From Erythrocercus mccallii (taxonomy: Eukaryota; Chordata; Aves; Passeriformes; Dicruridae), in the NCBI GenBank assembly GCA_013397435.1, contig VZRG01000451.1, positions 124,001-188,000 on the forward strand: 64,000 nt of DNA, given 5' to 3'. Shown one piece after another: positions 24,383 through 36,480 of the stretch; positions within the stretch are counted from its first letter, which is position 1; each line of letters begins with the position of its first letter. Below the pieces are notes generated by a model, which did not search any database, was not told where the DNA came from, and worked only from the letters and a program-made list of their open reading frames with translations. The position numbers were made by a program, and so were the translations under genes.

Positions 24383-27300
24383 CTAAGACAAACAGGTTAC
24401 GTTATTGTTTATTGAAATGTTTCACTAAATGTAGCAAGTGTGAACTCTATAAGCACAAGATCAGATCACACATTCAAACATCACAAACATAGTTTTAGAC
24501 TTGGTCTAATATCATCTATTGTGTAACAAGGAGTATGAATGTGTCAGGAATGAAGTCTTAGAAATGTCGCAACACCAGTTACACTACAGGACACTGAATT
24601 GTAGCTGCAGTAAAAGGGGACACATGCAGACTCACTTCTAGGCAGTGCTGTTAAATATTTGAGGTATTAAGATTTTCTTTATTTTTTTCATTGCAAAGTA
24701 AGTTATTACAACCATAACATACCAGAAAAACTTCATAAAAATAAATGTTTCTCTTCCGTAACATACATCCCTTATGAAAGGTTTCAGTCATTATTTACCC
24801 TTGGCACATTCCCTAAAGGTTTTTGAGCAATTTCAAATGCTTTAAGAAAATAGAATGTCTTCCAAGTCTGATTAAAGTGTTCTATCCTACAAGGGATGAC
24901 GGACTGGAGTACAAACTGACCCCTCTATTAAACATTGGAGAATACATAAAGATGAAGTCTCTCAGAGGAAATTTGTGTCATTAATCAAGGAGTCCTACGA
25001 GGAACAGAATTAAAACACAGATATTTGCCAGTAAACTTTAAAGAAATATCCTGAGAGATTTCTGCAAACCAATCATTTAATCAAAATCCAAATGTGAATC
25101 CACTGAAGGACTGTAGTTGTGCATCATACAGATAGCTGCTGGGGCTTAGTTTACAGTTTGTCTTTTAACCGTGTGGTTCATAAAAACAGATTTTTGTTTC
25201 CACATACAAAGCATATGAATGTAAAACAGTAAAATGTAAATGAATGTAAAACTCATACACTGCAAACATGTGAACCATTCTGTTCAGAAATAAAATGACA
25301 TCTTGTTGTGTACCAGAAACAGGCTAGTAATGTCACCTGAGCCACCAGGACCAAAGATTTTCAACTGTGCTACTGCATTTAGGTAACCTCTAAAGTGCCC
25401 TACATTTGGGAATAGCAAAAAGCATATTCTTACTGCAGATCAATTAGTTAAGTTTACCAAAGTTTAGCAAGTTTGCCTACTTAAGTTTTTTTAATCTTTT
25501 CTGTATATACATTTAGACCTTTGTAGTACTGAAGCTCTGAGAGATACAGGGATCAACCAGTATATTGAATTCAATATTCCCTCTCCTTACTTATCCACTA
25601 AGCCAATCAGTAGAACAGTCATCAATACTGGTATTAGAGCACCACCACCACTGGTATCTGAACAGCCTTCCCTGAAGCAAAGCAGGCAATCTGTACCACT
25701 GAGCTCCTGTTCCAGGTTCCCACACATCTGGATAGACACCCCTGCATCTGCCCTACATCCCTACATACTGTTAGTGCTAGAGGTTTTTTGCATGAACCTA
25801 CCTATTAGAGATTTGCTTTGGACAAGTCAAATTTTTGTAGAGTATGAAAAAAATCTTTACTCTCTGCTTCCTTGCATCAACAGTTTCATGTTTCCTCAAG
25901 CCTTCAAAACACAGTGCATTTTCAAAATGCTACATCTACACATAAATTAGCTTATACTATATTAAATATCATGATGTTCTTTCTGTTGTTTGAAATTACA
26001 GATTTCAAATTTTCCTATACTTACGGTTATGAAGCTCAGACATGCAAGTGAACAGTGTCACTGAATTCAGCTTTGCTGATTTCATGGGTTTCCAATTCCT
26101 GTTCCTACAGTAAGAAAGATCTAAATATTCCAGCTCTTGACTATACATCTTCAACAGATGTTAGCACACCTAATGTTCATCAATAGCCATGCAATCTGGC
26201 ATCCCTAGAACATGAGGAGGCTCAAACAACTTCAACTGTGTCTTTCTGCCTTGGCAGCTTCTCATATATACCCAATTTCACATGAAACTACCCATCACCA
26301 GTTGTTGCACTGCTGCTTAACTGAGCACAAGATTCATCGAGACATTCATCAAACAGCAGGGCCTATAGAGCTGCTGTGAGAAAACACAAGACCTTATACA
26401 AAATTATGTAAAGACTCAATGGCAAAGACAGCAAAAATGTCCTCCCTAAAGGAACATAGTTGTGTTTAGGTGATACAACATTGACATAACAATCTATGAG
26501 TTCATTTCAGCATAACAATTTTGATCTCTTTGGACAGATTATGTAAGACTGTCCAAACCACAGACTTCACTCCAACGAAAGTCACCTTCAAATCAGTACT
26601 TTTAGAGCTCCAATAAGTAATTGTGGGCCCAACCAGCTGAAATACAAGCAAGTCTTTCCCACCTGTGAAACCCTGTGGCCCACAGCACAAGTGATACTAT
26701 CTGGATCAGGGCAAACACAGCCCACTGCTGGACTCATATCCTAGAGACCCTCAGGACATGGGGGAAAAACAGCATCAGCTGATACCCACAATGTCTGAAA
26801 GCATGGCACTTCAAGCCCAACCTAATGAAAGTGGCATTAGAACGAACACTGGCATAAGAAGCTGCATTCACACAGCACAGACCAGACACTTTTCAATCTC
26901 ATTTCACTAAGAGCAGGCAGAGGAAAAGACAACACGGACCATTAGATTAATTACTCTTCATGGATACACACATAGATGGACATCCATCAGACAATGTTTA
27001 CTGACCTGTGAGCTCTTGGAAAAAACAGAGCATATCAAGGACTTAGACAGCCAGGGTTTGTGCCTGATTTTGAAAAGCACATGGAAGTGTGATGGAAGGG
27101 TAAGAGCAACGAGCTACTCCACATGATCTACAATTCAAGTTTCTATAGAGTACTGCCTGCTCTCTTCCAATACATTCAGGGACTGAAAACATTACAAATT
27201 AAAGATCCCATTTAATAAAAACATGATCAACACCAATTAACATAATTTCAAAATCAAAATGTTTATGCCAGGAATTTGATTGTTATATTTGAGTTCAATG

Positions 27301-30300
27301 AGGAACAAACTTAGGGTGCTTCAGAAATAACTTCTCAGAAATATTTCAGTTTATGGAAAATAAAAGATTTGAGATTTTATTGGAATGAAAATCCTGAACA
27401 AACAGACTCAAGAAAGCATAAAATATAGCTAAGAAAGAAACAAAAGGGATGCTCTATAGCTTATTATTATAGTCCAGTTAGTCTGACCTCAGTACCAGGT
27501 AAGATAATGGAGCAGTTTATATTGAGAGCTATTATGCAGCACTTACAAGACTGTCAGGGTATCAGACCCAGCCAGCATGGGTTTAGGAAGGGCAGGTCAC
27601 GTTTGACCAACCTGGTCTCCTTTTATGACCAGGTGACCCCCCTGGTGGATGCAAAAAGGGCTGTGGATGTTGTCTATCTGGACTTCAGCAAGGCCTTTGA
27701 CACCGTCTCCCACAAAACACTCCTGGAAAAGCTGGCAGCCCGTGGCTTGGACAGGAGCACTCTTTGCTGGGTTAGGAACTGGCTGCATGGCCGGGCCCAG
27801 AGAGTGGTGGTGAATGGTGCTGCATCCAGCTGGGGGCAGTCACCAGTGGTGTCCCTCAGGGGTCTGTGCTGGGGTCAGCTCTGTTCAATATTTTTATTGA
27901 TTACATGGATGAGGGTATTGAATCTTCCATCAGTAAATTTGCAGATGACACTAAGCTGGGAATGTGTGTAGGAGGGCTCTGCAGAGAGACCTGGAGCGAT
28001 TGGATGGATGGGCGGAATCCAATGGGATGACGTTTAATAAATCCAAGTGCTGAGTCCTGCACTTTGGCCACAATAACCCCCTGCAACATTATAGGTTGGG
28101 GACAGTGTGGCTGGACAGTGTCCAGGCAGAAAGGGACCTGGGGGTTCTGGTGACAGCAGCTGAACATGAGCCAGCAGTGTGCCCAGGTCACCAAGAAGGC
28201 CAATGGCACCTGGCCTGTATCAGGAACAGTGTGGCCAGCAGGAACAGGGAGGTCATTGTTCCCCTGTACTCGGCACTGTGAGGCCACACCTTGAGTGCTG
28301 TGTCCAGTTCTGGGCCCTCAGTTTAGGAAGGATCTTGAGACACTTGAGCGTGTCCAGAGGAGGGAACGAGGCTGGTGACTGGTGAGAGGCTTGGAGCACA
28401 AACCCTGTGAGGAACGGCTGAGGAAGCTGGAGCTGTTTAGCCTGGAGAAGACTCAGAGGTGACCTTATCGCTCTCTACAGCTTCCTGAAGGGTGGTTGTA
28501 GTCTGGTGGGGATTGGTCTCTTTCTCCAGGCAGCAACTGACAGAATGAGTGGACACAGTCTCAAGCTGCATCAAGGGAAATATAGGCTGGATATTAGGAA
28601 AAAGTTTTTTACAGAAAGGGTGATAAAGTATTGGAATGGTCTGTCTGGGGAGGTGGTGGAGTCACCATTTCTGGATGTGTTTAAGAAAAGACCAGATGTG
28701 GCACTTGCTGCCATGGTTCAGTTGAGGTTAGGGTTGGGTTGGACTTGATGATCCTGGAGGTCTCTTCCAACCTCATGATTCTGTGATTCTGTGTGTGTGA
28801 TTATTGTTGGCCATAGGCACAAACCATTCAGGACAAGTAGGCAAAAGAGTAAAGAACAATTCAGACAAAATTAACTTGACACACTGAAGATTAAAAACTA
28901 TGGTAGTATTCCCATGATTTGACTCTTTTCAACCCATTCTCATATTTTCTTAATATGTCCAATGAGAATTTTCTGTCTACAGCCACCAACTATGGAGCAT
29001 CCTAAAGGGGACATTTCCTATATCCTTTCCCTATGCAGAAAGAGGTCACATGAATCTTTGCTTGACGTTTTCTTTTGTGATGGAAAAACAAATACATTTA
29101 AGTTTTTCATTTTGTACACATAAAATCAAGTCATGGTGCACATGATAGTTGACTAATGAATCTGACAAATAAAAAGACACTGATTTTTGTGGTAGAAAAA
29201 CCTGAGTTTAGTGGGCACGTTAGCTCTACCCTCATCTCTACTTGGCACACAGTAAAAATCTTAAGTAGAAATTATGCAGTTTTGTTGGGGAGAACCAAAA
29301 AATATAAAGTTAGATGAGAAAAACCTAGACCTTCTCCTTTTAAAAAATCATTTTATATAAAAGTAAGAACTAGTCCTTGACAAACATGTTCAGATTCTTT
29401 CAGCTCAGCATACAAGAGTTTGAAGTGTAATCATCACCATCACTAGCTATTCTCAGTTGACTTTTTACTTCTTAAAAGACTCCTAATGTCAATCTTCCTA
29501 CAAAAAGCTGATTAAGATCAAAACATCCTCACTCAACTGCTCATTTCTGCCATTCTAGAAAGAACAAACCACTTCAAAAGCAGCAGAACGATCTGCCTAT
29601 CTAATTTTAAAAGCTTCAGATTTGACAGAGTGCCAAAAATTAAAGTGCTGAATTTGTTAAGTTAAATCTACGGTGTGCCTATATTATTTTAAATGTAAGA
29701 TATGCTTGAAATAGTTTCTATTTAACAGCATTAATATTCCTATATTTAGAAATTGACCCTCTTCATAAAGTATATATTTAGATACTTACAAGAGTTGAAT
29801 GTAGTTCCTAAAATAAATAACTGCTTTTTTTAAAAAAATTACATTTTACAGTAATTCAGTAGAGTAAGACCAATAAAAGTTACAAGGCTAGTATGAACTA
29901 AAAATCACTTTTCCTTGGGAAACCAAACCAACCCAACTAACCAACCAGGTTATTTCTCTTCACAACATCTTTATGCAAGAGAGTTGGAGAAGCAAACTGT
30001 CTTCACTGTCTCTACTTCCCAAAACCTCTTCCCATGTTACTATCTTGCACTTCTCACGTGGAAGACAAATCCCTCCTCCTAGAATGTTTACCGTTCACTT
30101 ACTAAATGTTGAAATGTGTCACCTCAGTGAGTCTTCCCATGCTGTACCTTCACCATGATGCTTGTAAGAAACACCGACCAGACCACCAGCATGTTAGAGA
30201 AATAACCTGCTGCACTGATTAATATCATATCACTGCTTCCATCTGCCTAGATCCACTTTTCCCCTCCTCTTATAATTAAGGTGCAAGCTCTTTCAGATAA

Positions 30301-33100
30301 GTACCACATTTTTGTTCTTATCTGTGTAATACCTATTACAATATTTTTCTGATTCTTGATTAACTAGGAGGATTACACTTGCATTACTAGTATGCAAACA
30401 AGATAAAAATTATGCAAAACCCACCAGCCTATCTAAGCATAGTGACCCTATGAAATGTAGCCAAGTGAGTCTACAGATAATCTCCAGGTACTATTTTGGA
30501 TATGGGTAATCCTCTCCCAGTAGGACCATCCCTTAGCTATGAAACCAGTATTGTTAATTATTTCATCAGTAAGCACCTGAATTCAAAGAAACTGGGGCAA
30601 ATACATTTACCTCAATCCCTCAATTCATCTGAGGCAGCCTAAATTCCAGCTGTCTCACTACTTGCTGTCAAACTTTCATGTTAAAATTGTATCATTTTAC
30701 ATTGCTAATGCAAAGAAAAACCTGTGTCACACTGAAAGGGCAGAGGACACACTAAATACTGGGAAAAATTAGCATTTTCATGTGACTTAACAGAACTGTC
30801 CAGCTGTCAACAGCAGCCTTGCACCAAAGGGGTGAAGGAACAGCACAGATGTGCAGACTAAGTCCAAAGATGCTTCGAAACACATCTGTGAAAGGTCCCT
30901 GTATGGATCAGTAATGCCTCCACAGAACTGCTACATGTTTTGATGTAAGCCGCAAGCTGACACATTTTGGACTGTTCTGAGCATTACCTGTGGCATTTTG
31001 CTTTGCCGGCCACTAGACCAAGTGTCACCCAATCCAAACATTGGACCACATCCATCACAGTCAGTAGCCAGGCAGTGTCACCCATCAGCAGGCCAGGAGG
31101 CTCAGCACTCTGACAGCCACCGAAACCTTTGCGGAAAACAAGCCTCCGCTGCCTGCAAGAGCAGTAAAAGGACCAGAATTGCTGACTGGTAGTGGCAGCA
31201 AAGCTTCTTCCCCTGGAAAATGTCATCTGAAATTCTGAAAGCACCATCTCCAAGATTTCCTAGCCCAAAGGCACATCACACATCCTGCGCTGTCACTGGA
31301 GCTCAAACACCAATCCTGATGTTGTATTACAGTCCTAAAAAGGGTGAGACACTGATGTACTTTTTGAGCAAGGAGTGAGAGGGAGGCTTTGGACTAGATA
31401 CAACTTTCCAAGTAACGATAAAAATCTCACAGCATCTCTCACTAATCCACTTTAGCCGACTGCCCATGCTAAGTATGTTCTATCAACTTTCATGTTCGTA
31501 TCCTCCACAATCCCCCACAGACTTCCCTCTAAAAACCACCTGCCACAGAAAAATTACCGCTGAGGATGAACAGAAGCCAGACATGTCCAGAAACAAAAAT
31601 GAAAAAACTCTGTAACTGTGTTTATGACTAGAGTATATTAAAGCATTGAGTGGGTAAAAAGAGCAGCATTTTGATGAATATTTTTTACTACTATCATATT
31701 GCAAAGTTTTATGGAAAATTTCGGATATACCTGGCAATATCCAGCCACATAAAGCAAATTGCAACCTTTTTTTAATGTCCTCTATCCCACACTGAACGTT
31801 TGGGGTTTTTAAAATAACATACCAAAAGGGAAAAATAACGTACCAAAAGATGCATGCGTGGTCCAACCTAAGTTTTCTAGAAAATTCATCCTTTAAAAAG
31901 TAAAACACCTAAGGACCGTAAAAAGAGCCATAGCTTGTAACTAATTATGTTGGCTTGCAAGTGAAAACTTTGTATGCAAAAATGCGGTCAGATGACAGAC
32001 TGTGCACTCCCATGATACAAACACCAACGTTACTGTACCATCACCACAGAAAATCTGAGGGCATAAGAACTGAAACAGCTGGAAAGTAACCAGTGAACTC
32101 ATGGTACCTTGTCAGGACAACCATGTGGCCAAAAACTGAGGAAAAAGCAGTCCAAGATGTGGTAACAGAAAATAAAGGGTAATATGAGCAAAGAATGAAC
32201 TTTGGAGAAATGCTTAATTCTGTGAATTCAAAGAAATAAAAAAGGAACTGTGTTGCAGCATGTGTATGAAACAGAAGGCTGAAACCCACACAAGACAATA
32301 CCTTAAGCTAAGACTCCTGCTGTACCTCTGGCTAAAAGACTGAGCTGCAGAACATAAAGGGAGACAATGACTGCCCATAATTTCCCATCTGTTCTGGAAG
32401 AGTGTTGTGGTTAATCAGTGAGGGTAGAACAGATAAAACAGATAAAACAGTACTTTCAGCTCTTTGAAAGTCTAAGTCTTGCCATCAAGAACAAAAAATT
32501 TAATTCCATTTTCTTCCTCCGCACAGACTGCCCCAGTTTGCTTTGATGGCATGTCTGAAGCAGAACAACCTGTCCTTGATCTACAACGGATGCTCAAAAC
32601 AGAACCCCTGACACTAGCTGCAGTTCTGTGAATGTCACAGAAATAGAGCTACAGAGCACCCGTTCTTCAATATTTCATGAAGAAATATGACAAAATATTT
32701 ACAAGTGTAGTAAACACGAGAACAATTTCACAAAGGCATAATCTGCTTCAAGCTTGCACGTGCTCGTGCCATTACTATTTTTCTGTTTTAAAAGCTAGAA
32801 AACGGGAGCAGAAAGAATCCTTTAAATACAAGTCTGTTCTTTATGCTTGTATGAGAGGATTATTTAATGGAATTGGAAAATAATTGTAGTTAAAGATGAA
32901 ATACAACTAGAATACAGTGCTACACCTGCAGCTATTGCCATCTGCTTCTACGTTCCTGACATCTTTGTTCTACTGCACCTATGTTTAATAGCGCAAGTAG
33001 CAACACAGCTATAGCACGAGCAGGACGAAGTCCTAAAGTAAAGGACATGACAGCAAAAGAAAGAAAGAGAAAAAAAAAAAGGGGAATCAAACCAGAGAAT
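24383..33100. other. USP45 first intron (5' UTR intron)
   Basis: About 9 kb of AT-rich sequence between the first coding exon and the CpG block. Apart from the CR1 at 27.4-28.8 kb, I see no coding exon, RNA gene or clear repeat on either strand. A moderately GC-richer patch at about 30.98-31.3 kb has no recognisable content. Confidence 0.55.
27445..28795 (+). mobile_element. CR1 LINE, 5'-truncated, with broken reverse transcriptase frame
   Basis: Begins in ORF2 and runs to the 3' end. The open frame 27507-27971 shows reverse-transcriptase blocks HGFRKGRS, LVSFYDQVT and VVYLDFSKAFDTVSHK (catalytic block A). After the VVNG block the VPQGSVLGP motif is garbled and the frame shifts, so the element is dead. 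The 3' end is the CR1-type ggacttgatgatcctggagg...ttctgtgattctgtg. It is in the opposite orientation to USP45. Better preserved than the copy at 22.7-24.1 kb. Confidence 0.92.
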
Positions 33101-33119
33101 CCAAATAATAAAACGCGGA

Positions 33120-34130
33120 GAGTTGCAGCTATGGGTCTAGAACATCACGTCTCAGGCGAACCGCGAGGACGGGCACCGGGCTGTCATCTAACCCCGGGCA
33201 CGGACCGCTCCGCGCCCGCCCAGCACCGCACTCAAGGCCGCGGCGGCGGCAGCCGCGGGCCGGGGCACGCAGCGCGGGCAGGGGGAGCCGGGCGCCCGCC
33301 GCAGCTCCGCGCCCTACGCCAAGTGACCGAGCCGCATGTTCAACCCGGCCACAGGCGCTGCTACCCGCTGCCCTCAATCTAACACACCGAGAGACGCCGG
33401 CGGCTCACGGAGGCGGCCCGGCGCTGCCGTTCTCATGTCTCGGCAGGGTTAACCCGCTCCACACCGACAGCGGGCGGTCGCCACCAGCAGCTCGTCGCCG
33501 GCGACAGAACACAAGCCGCACTTGGCCACCAGCCCGGAGGGTGAAGCACCGGACGGCGCTGCCGCGGGCGCCGCCGACAGCAGAGCGGGGCGGCCCGCCC
33601 GGCCCGGGGCCGCGGCGGNNNNNNNNNNNNNNNNNNNNNNNNNNNNNNNNNNNNNNNNNNNNNNNNNNNNNNNNNNNNNNNNNNNNNNNNNNNNNNNNNN
33701 NNNNNNNNNNNNNNNNNNNNNNNNNNNNNNNNNNNNNNNNNNNNNNNNNNNNNNNNNNNNNNNNNNNNNNNNNNNNNNNNNNNNNNNNNNNNNNNNNNNN
33801 NNNNNNNNNNNNNNNNNNNNNNNNNNNNNNNNNNNNNNNNNNNNNNNNNNNNNNNNNNNNNNNNNNCGGCGGGCGGGCGCGGCGGCGGCAGGAAGCGGCG
33901 GAGGAAGCTCCGCTCCGCTCCGCCCCCGGCCTCGCCGTGCCGCTCCCCGCCCCAGCCGTAGCCTCGGCGGCTCCGTGCGGAGCCCGGGGCAGCCGCACGA
34001 GTGGCAGCGGCGTTGGTGCTGGTTCCAGGGCACAAGGCGTCTCCCGGCTGGGAAGGGCGGTGGGGAAGCGGGGCCGCCTGGGAGCGCACCGGGGCCCACT
34101 GAGAGGCAACAGGTAGCGACAGGTCTGGCT
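33120..34130. promoter_or_regulatory. CpG island, presumed USP45 promoter
   Basis: Abrupt change from about 35-40% G+C to very high G+C with dense CpG from about 33.12 to 34.13 kb, interrupted by the assembly gap. This is the expected position of the USP45 transcription start, upstream of its first coding exon on the minus strand. Long open frames crossing the gap here, on both strands, are by-products of G+C richness. No TATA box is evident. Exact start sites cannot be read. Confidence 0.75.
33619..33866. other. Assembly gap (248 N)
   Basis: Run of undetermined bases bordered by cgcggcgg on the left and cggcgggcggg on the right. The likely cause is extreme G+C in the CpG island. The noncoding first exon of USP45 may be partly hidden here. 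Gap length may be nominal. Confidence 0.99.
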
Positions 34131-35424
34131 GCGGGGGCACCCTGCAAACTCAGGCCAAAGGATGGGGTGACCTTCACTTCTGAATTTTGCCGAAAGAGCT
34201 GGAGGTGCTGCGCTGGGTTGCTGCCCGTGAGCAGCGCGCCAAGAGGAGTTTTGACAGCCATGCCCAGAGATTATGCAGCAGGGTTTGGGCCCTGCGCGGA
34301 TTTTCGAAGCAGCCACCGTGGGAGGGACTGGAAGGAGAACAGCATCGAAGTGCATATCCTCACCGAGGACAGGCAGAGACAAGGATGTCCAGCACTCGTG
34401 GGAGGAGCTACTGGAAACTGGGTTGGGTGCCACTGGGTTTGAGTGTGGGAGGTTGTACAGAACTGGAAAGTCAAGAAGAGGTGAAATGGAGAGAGAGTCC
34501 CAAGGGGTGAAGTGAAGGAAGCTGCTTAGAAGGAGTTGACTGAGTGCAGCCATGAAGACAAAAGGAGAATTGAATGTGCTGCTTCCCACCTTTTCTCCAA
34601 GCTGTGGGAGTTTGCTAAGCTTGATCTGTTCTCACCTCAAATTCTCAGTCTTTTACAAGATGGCTAGTGAATGCTTCCTATTTCAGCAAACAAGCTAGTG
34701 TGTTCTCTATTTTTGTAGATAGTATGATCCAGGGTCAAATCAAAACCATAAAAATTCTTCCTGTGAAAATGCATTTCATATGACAAGTGTTCTGGTGCCT
34801 CATATTGATTGTTTTATGTTTCTTACAGTGATACATACAATAAGTGGAGATTGCCTCTGATCATTATTTTACTACAGATAAAATATACAGTAAATTATAC
34901 TTCAAAAGATAATTTCTAGAAGTAATGTATTGTATCCTTACCTTGTGAGAAATGGAAAATGTGTTAAACCTCAATTCATATATGGATTTACTGCTTCAGA
35001 CAGACAATTTGCAAATGCCTTTCAAGGAGGCCATATGGAGAGGCTGGCAGAAGGGCAGCTAGTGAACCAGTTATATGTGCCAAGTTCAATTTGTCACACT
35101 TTACCAAGAAATATTTTGTTTTCATTTTGAGAAGGAAAAGTCTCATTAGTAAAGATCCAACAACCTACTCCTCAAAATGCATCTTTCATTAAAAGATCCA
35201 GCATGCTTGCTTTTAAAGACAAGAATTGCTGGTATGTAACACATCTACAAAGGTATGCAGTAAATACGGAATACTGATCTAAAATGTGTGGAAGAGAAGA
35301 ACCCTCATTTCTCCACTCATGTTTGTCTTGTCCATTAGTCCTTGTGGCTAGAAGACTGACAGCTTTCAAAACTAAAACTAGGGCTGTGTTTCAAAACTGA
35401 AATATTCCAAACTGAAACCAAGGA

Positions 35425-35745
35425 TCATCGAATCACAGAATATCCTGAGCTGGAGGGGATGTACAAAATTTGAGTCCAACTCCTGACTGTGCACAGTACA
35501 GCCACAGGAATCACCATGTGGCTCAGAGTATTGTCCAAACACTTCTTGAAATCTGGTGGATCTGGAGCCATGACCACTTCCTTGAAGAGGCTGTTCCAGT
35601 GCCTGACCACCGTCTGGGTGCAGGTTTTCTTAGCATCTACCCTAGACCTCCTGTAATACAGCTTCATGCTCTTCCTTTGCATCCACTCACTGGTCACCAG
35701 AAAGGAGATTGGTGCCTGGACTGCCTCTCCTGCAGCTTTCTCCCA
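35425..35745 (-). mobile_element. CR1 LINE 3'-end fragment
   Basis: The plus strand reads atcgaatcacagaatatcctgagctgg, then gtccaactcctgac and ctgttccagtgcctgaccacc, the inverse of a CR1 3' untranslated end and the tail of ORF2. It is a severely 5'-truncated copy. It sits between the two CpG islands of the divergent USP45-TSTD3 pair, less than 300 bp from the start of the TSTD3-side island. Confidence 0.88.
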
Positions 35746-35984
35746 GTGGTGAAAGTGGTACAGGCCAGTGCTAAAATCACCTTTTCTCCTCGGCGTAACA
35801 CTCAGATGTTGGGGACGTTTAAATTGGATTTGGCATCAAAATTCCTCATCTCTGTTTCATCTCCCAACCTTTGGTACTTTCAGGCGTCTCAACAGTTTGG
35901 GTTGGCTGGCAGAATTTACCCTGCCCATGCAATGCAGGGTAAATGCTGGCGGTACCGAAACCGGAGGCGGTATCTGTGTGACCT

Positions 35985-36480
35985 GGCTGCCTCCGGTGCC
36001 GGCAAGGTGCCACGCTCCGGCGGCGCTCCCCGCTCCCCTGCGCCGGCCAGCGGCGACCAAGGCTCCGAGCCCCCGCCCCTGTGGAGAGGGCGGTGTCCCC
36101 TCCCCGCCGGCGGGGCCGGGCCTGCCTGGGCGGCCGCCATCGCGGGAGCGGGCTGGGATGAGGCTCGGCGGCTGGTGGCGGGCGGCGGCTGGAGCCGGGC
36201 GGCAGCGCCCGGTGAGCGGGGAGCGGGGCGGGCGGGGGCGAGCGTGGCCGGCGGCCGGGTGAAGCCCCGTGTGGCTGCGTTTGGCGGCGCTGGCCCGCCC
36301 CGAGCGGGTCCCAGGGCTGAGCGGCTGTGCCTCCCCGCCAGGCCCCACCTGCCGCAGCCTCTGCGCCGCCGCGGAGCCGAACCTCTCCTACCACGAGCTC
36401 AAAGACTTGAAGAAGGCCAGCGTCCTTCACATCGACGTGCGGGAGAGGTGGGAGATCGACAGGTTTGGAAAAATCCCGGA
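35985..36480. promoter_or_regulatory. CpG island, presumed TSTD3 promoter
   Basis: Dense CpG and G+C from about 35.99 kb into TSTD3 exon 2. The island is separate from the USP45 one, the two being about 1.9 kb apart, so the genes are divergent but probably do not share one core promoter. The long open frames on both strands here are compositional. Confidence 0.75.
36158..36211 (+). CDS. TSTD3: Candidate TSTD3 first coding exon (frame conflict)
   Basis: ATG at 36158 opens MRLGGWWRAAAGAGRQRP, an Arg/Trp-rich start resembling a mitochondrial targeting peptide, and runs into a good donor (CCCG before GTGAGC). However, this exon ends in phase 0, while exon 2 at 36342 needs one leading base. Splicing these two as read would shift the frame and stop within 24 codons. 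Possible explanations are a different upstream first exon, a start in the other open frame (ATG at 35932 gives the right phase with the same donor), or an assembly base error in this GC-rich stretch. Confidence 0.35.

Noticed and set aside
27507..27971. 154-residue reverse-transcriptase-like open frame as a host gene
   Set aside because: It is the ORF2 remnant of a CR1 LINE, with a garbled block after the VVNG motif and the standard CR1 3' end 0.8 kb further on.
33405..34589. 394-residue and other long frames through the CpG island
   Set aside because: They cross the N gap, occur on both strands in several frames, and have no recognisable domains; GC-rich DNA simply lacks stop codons.
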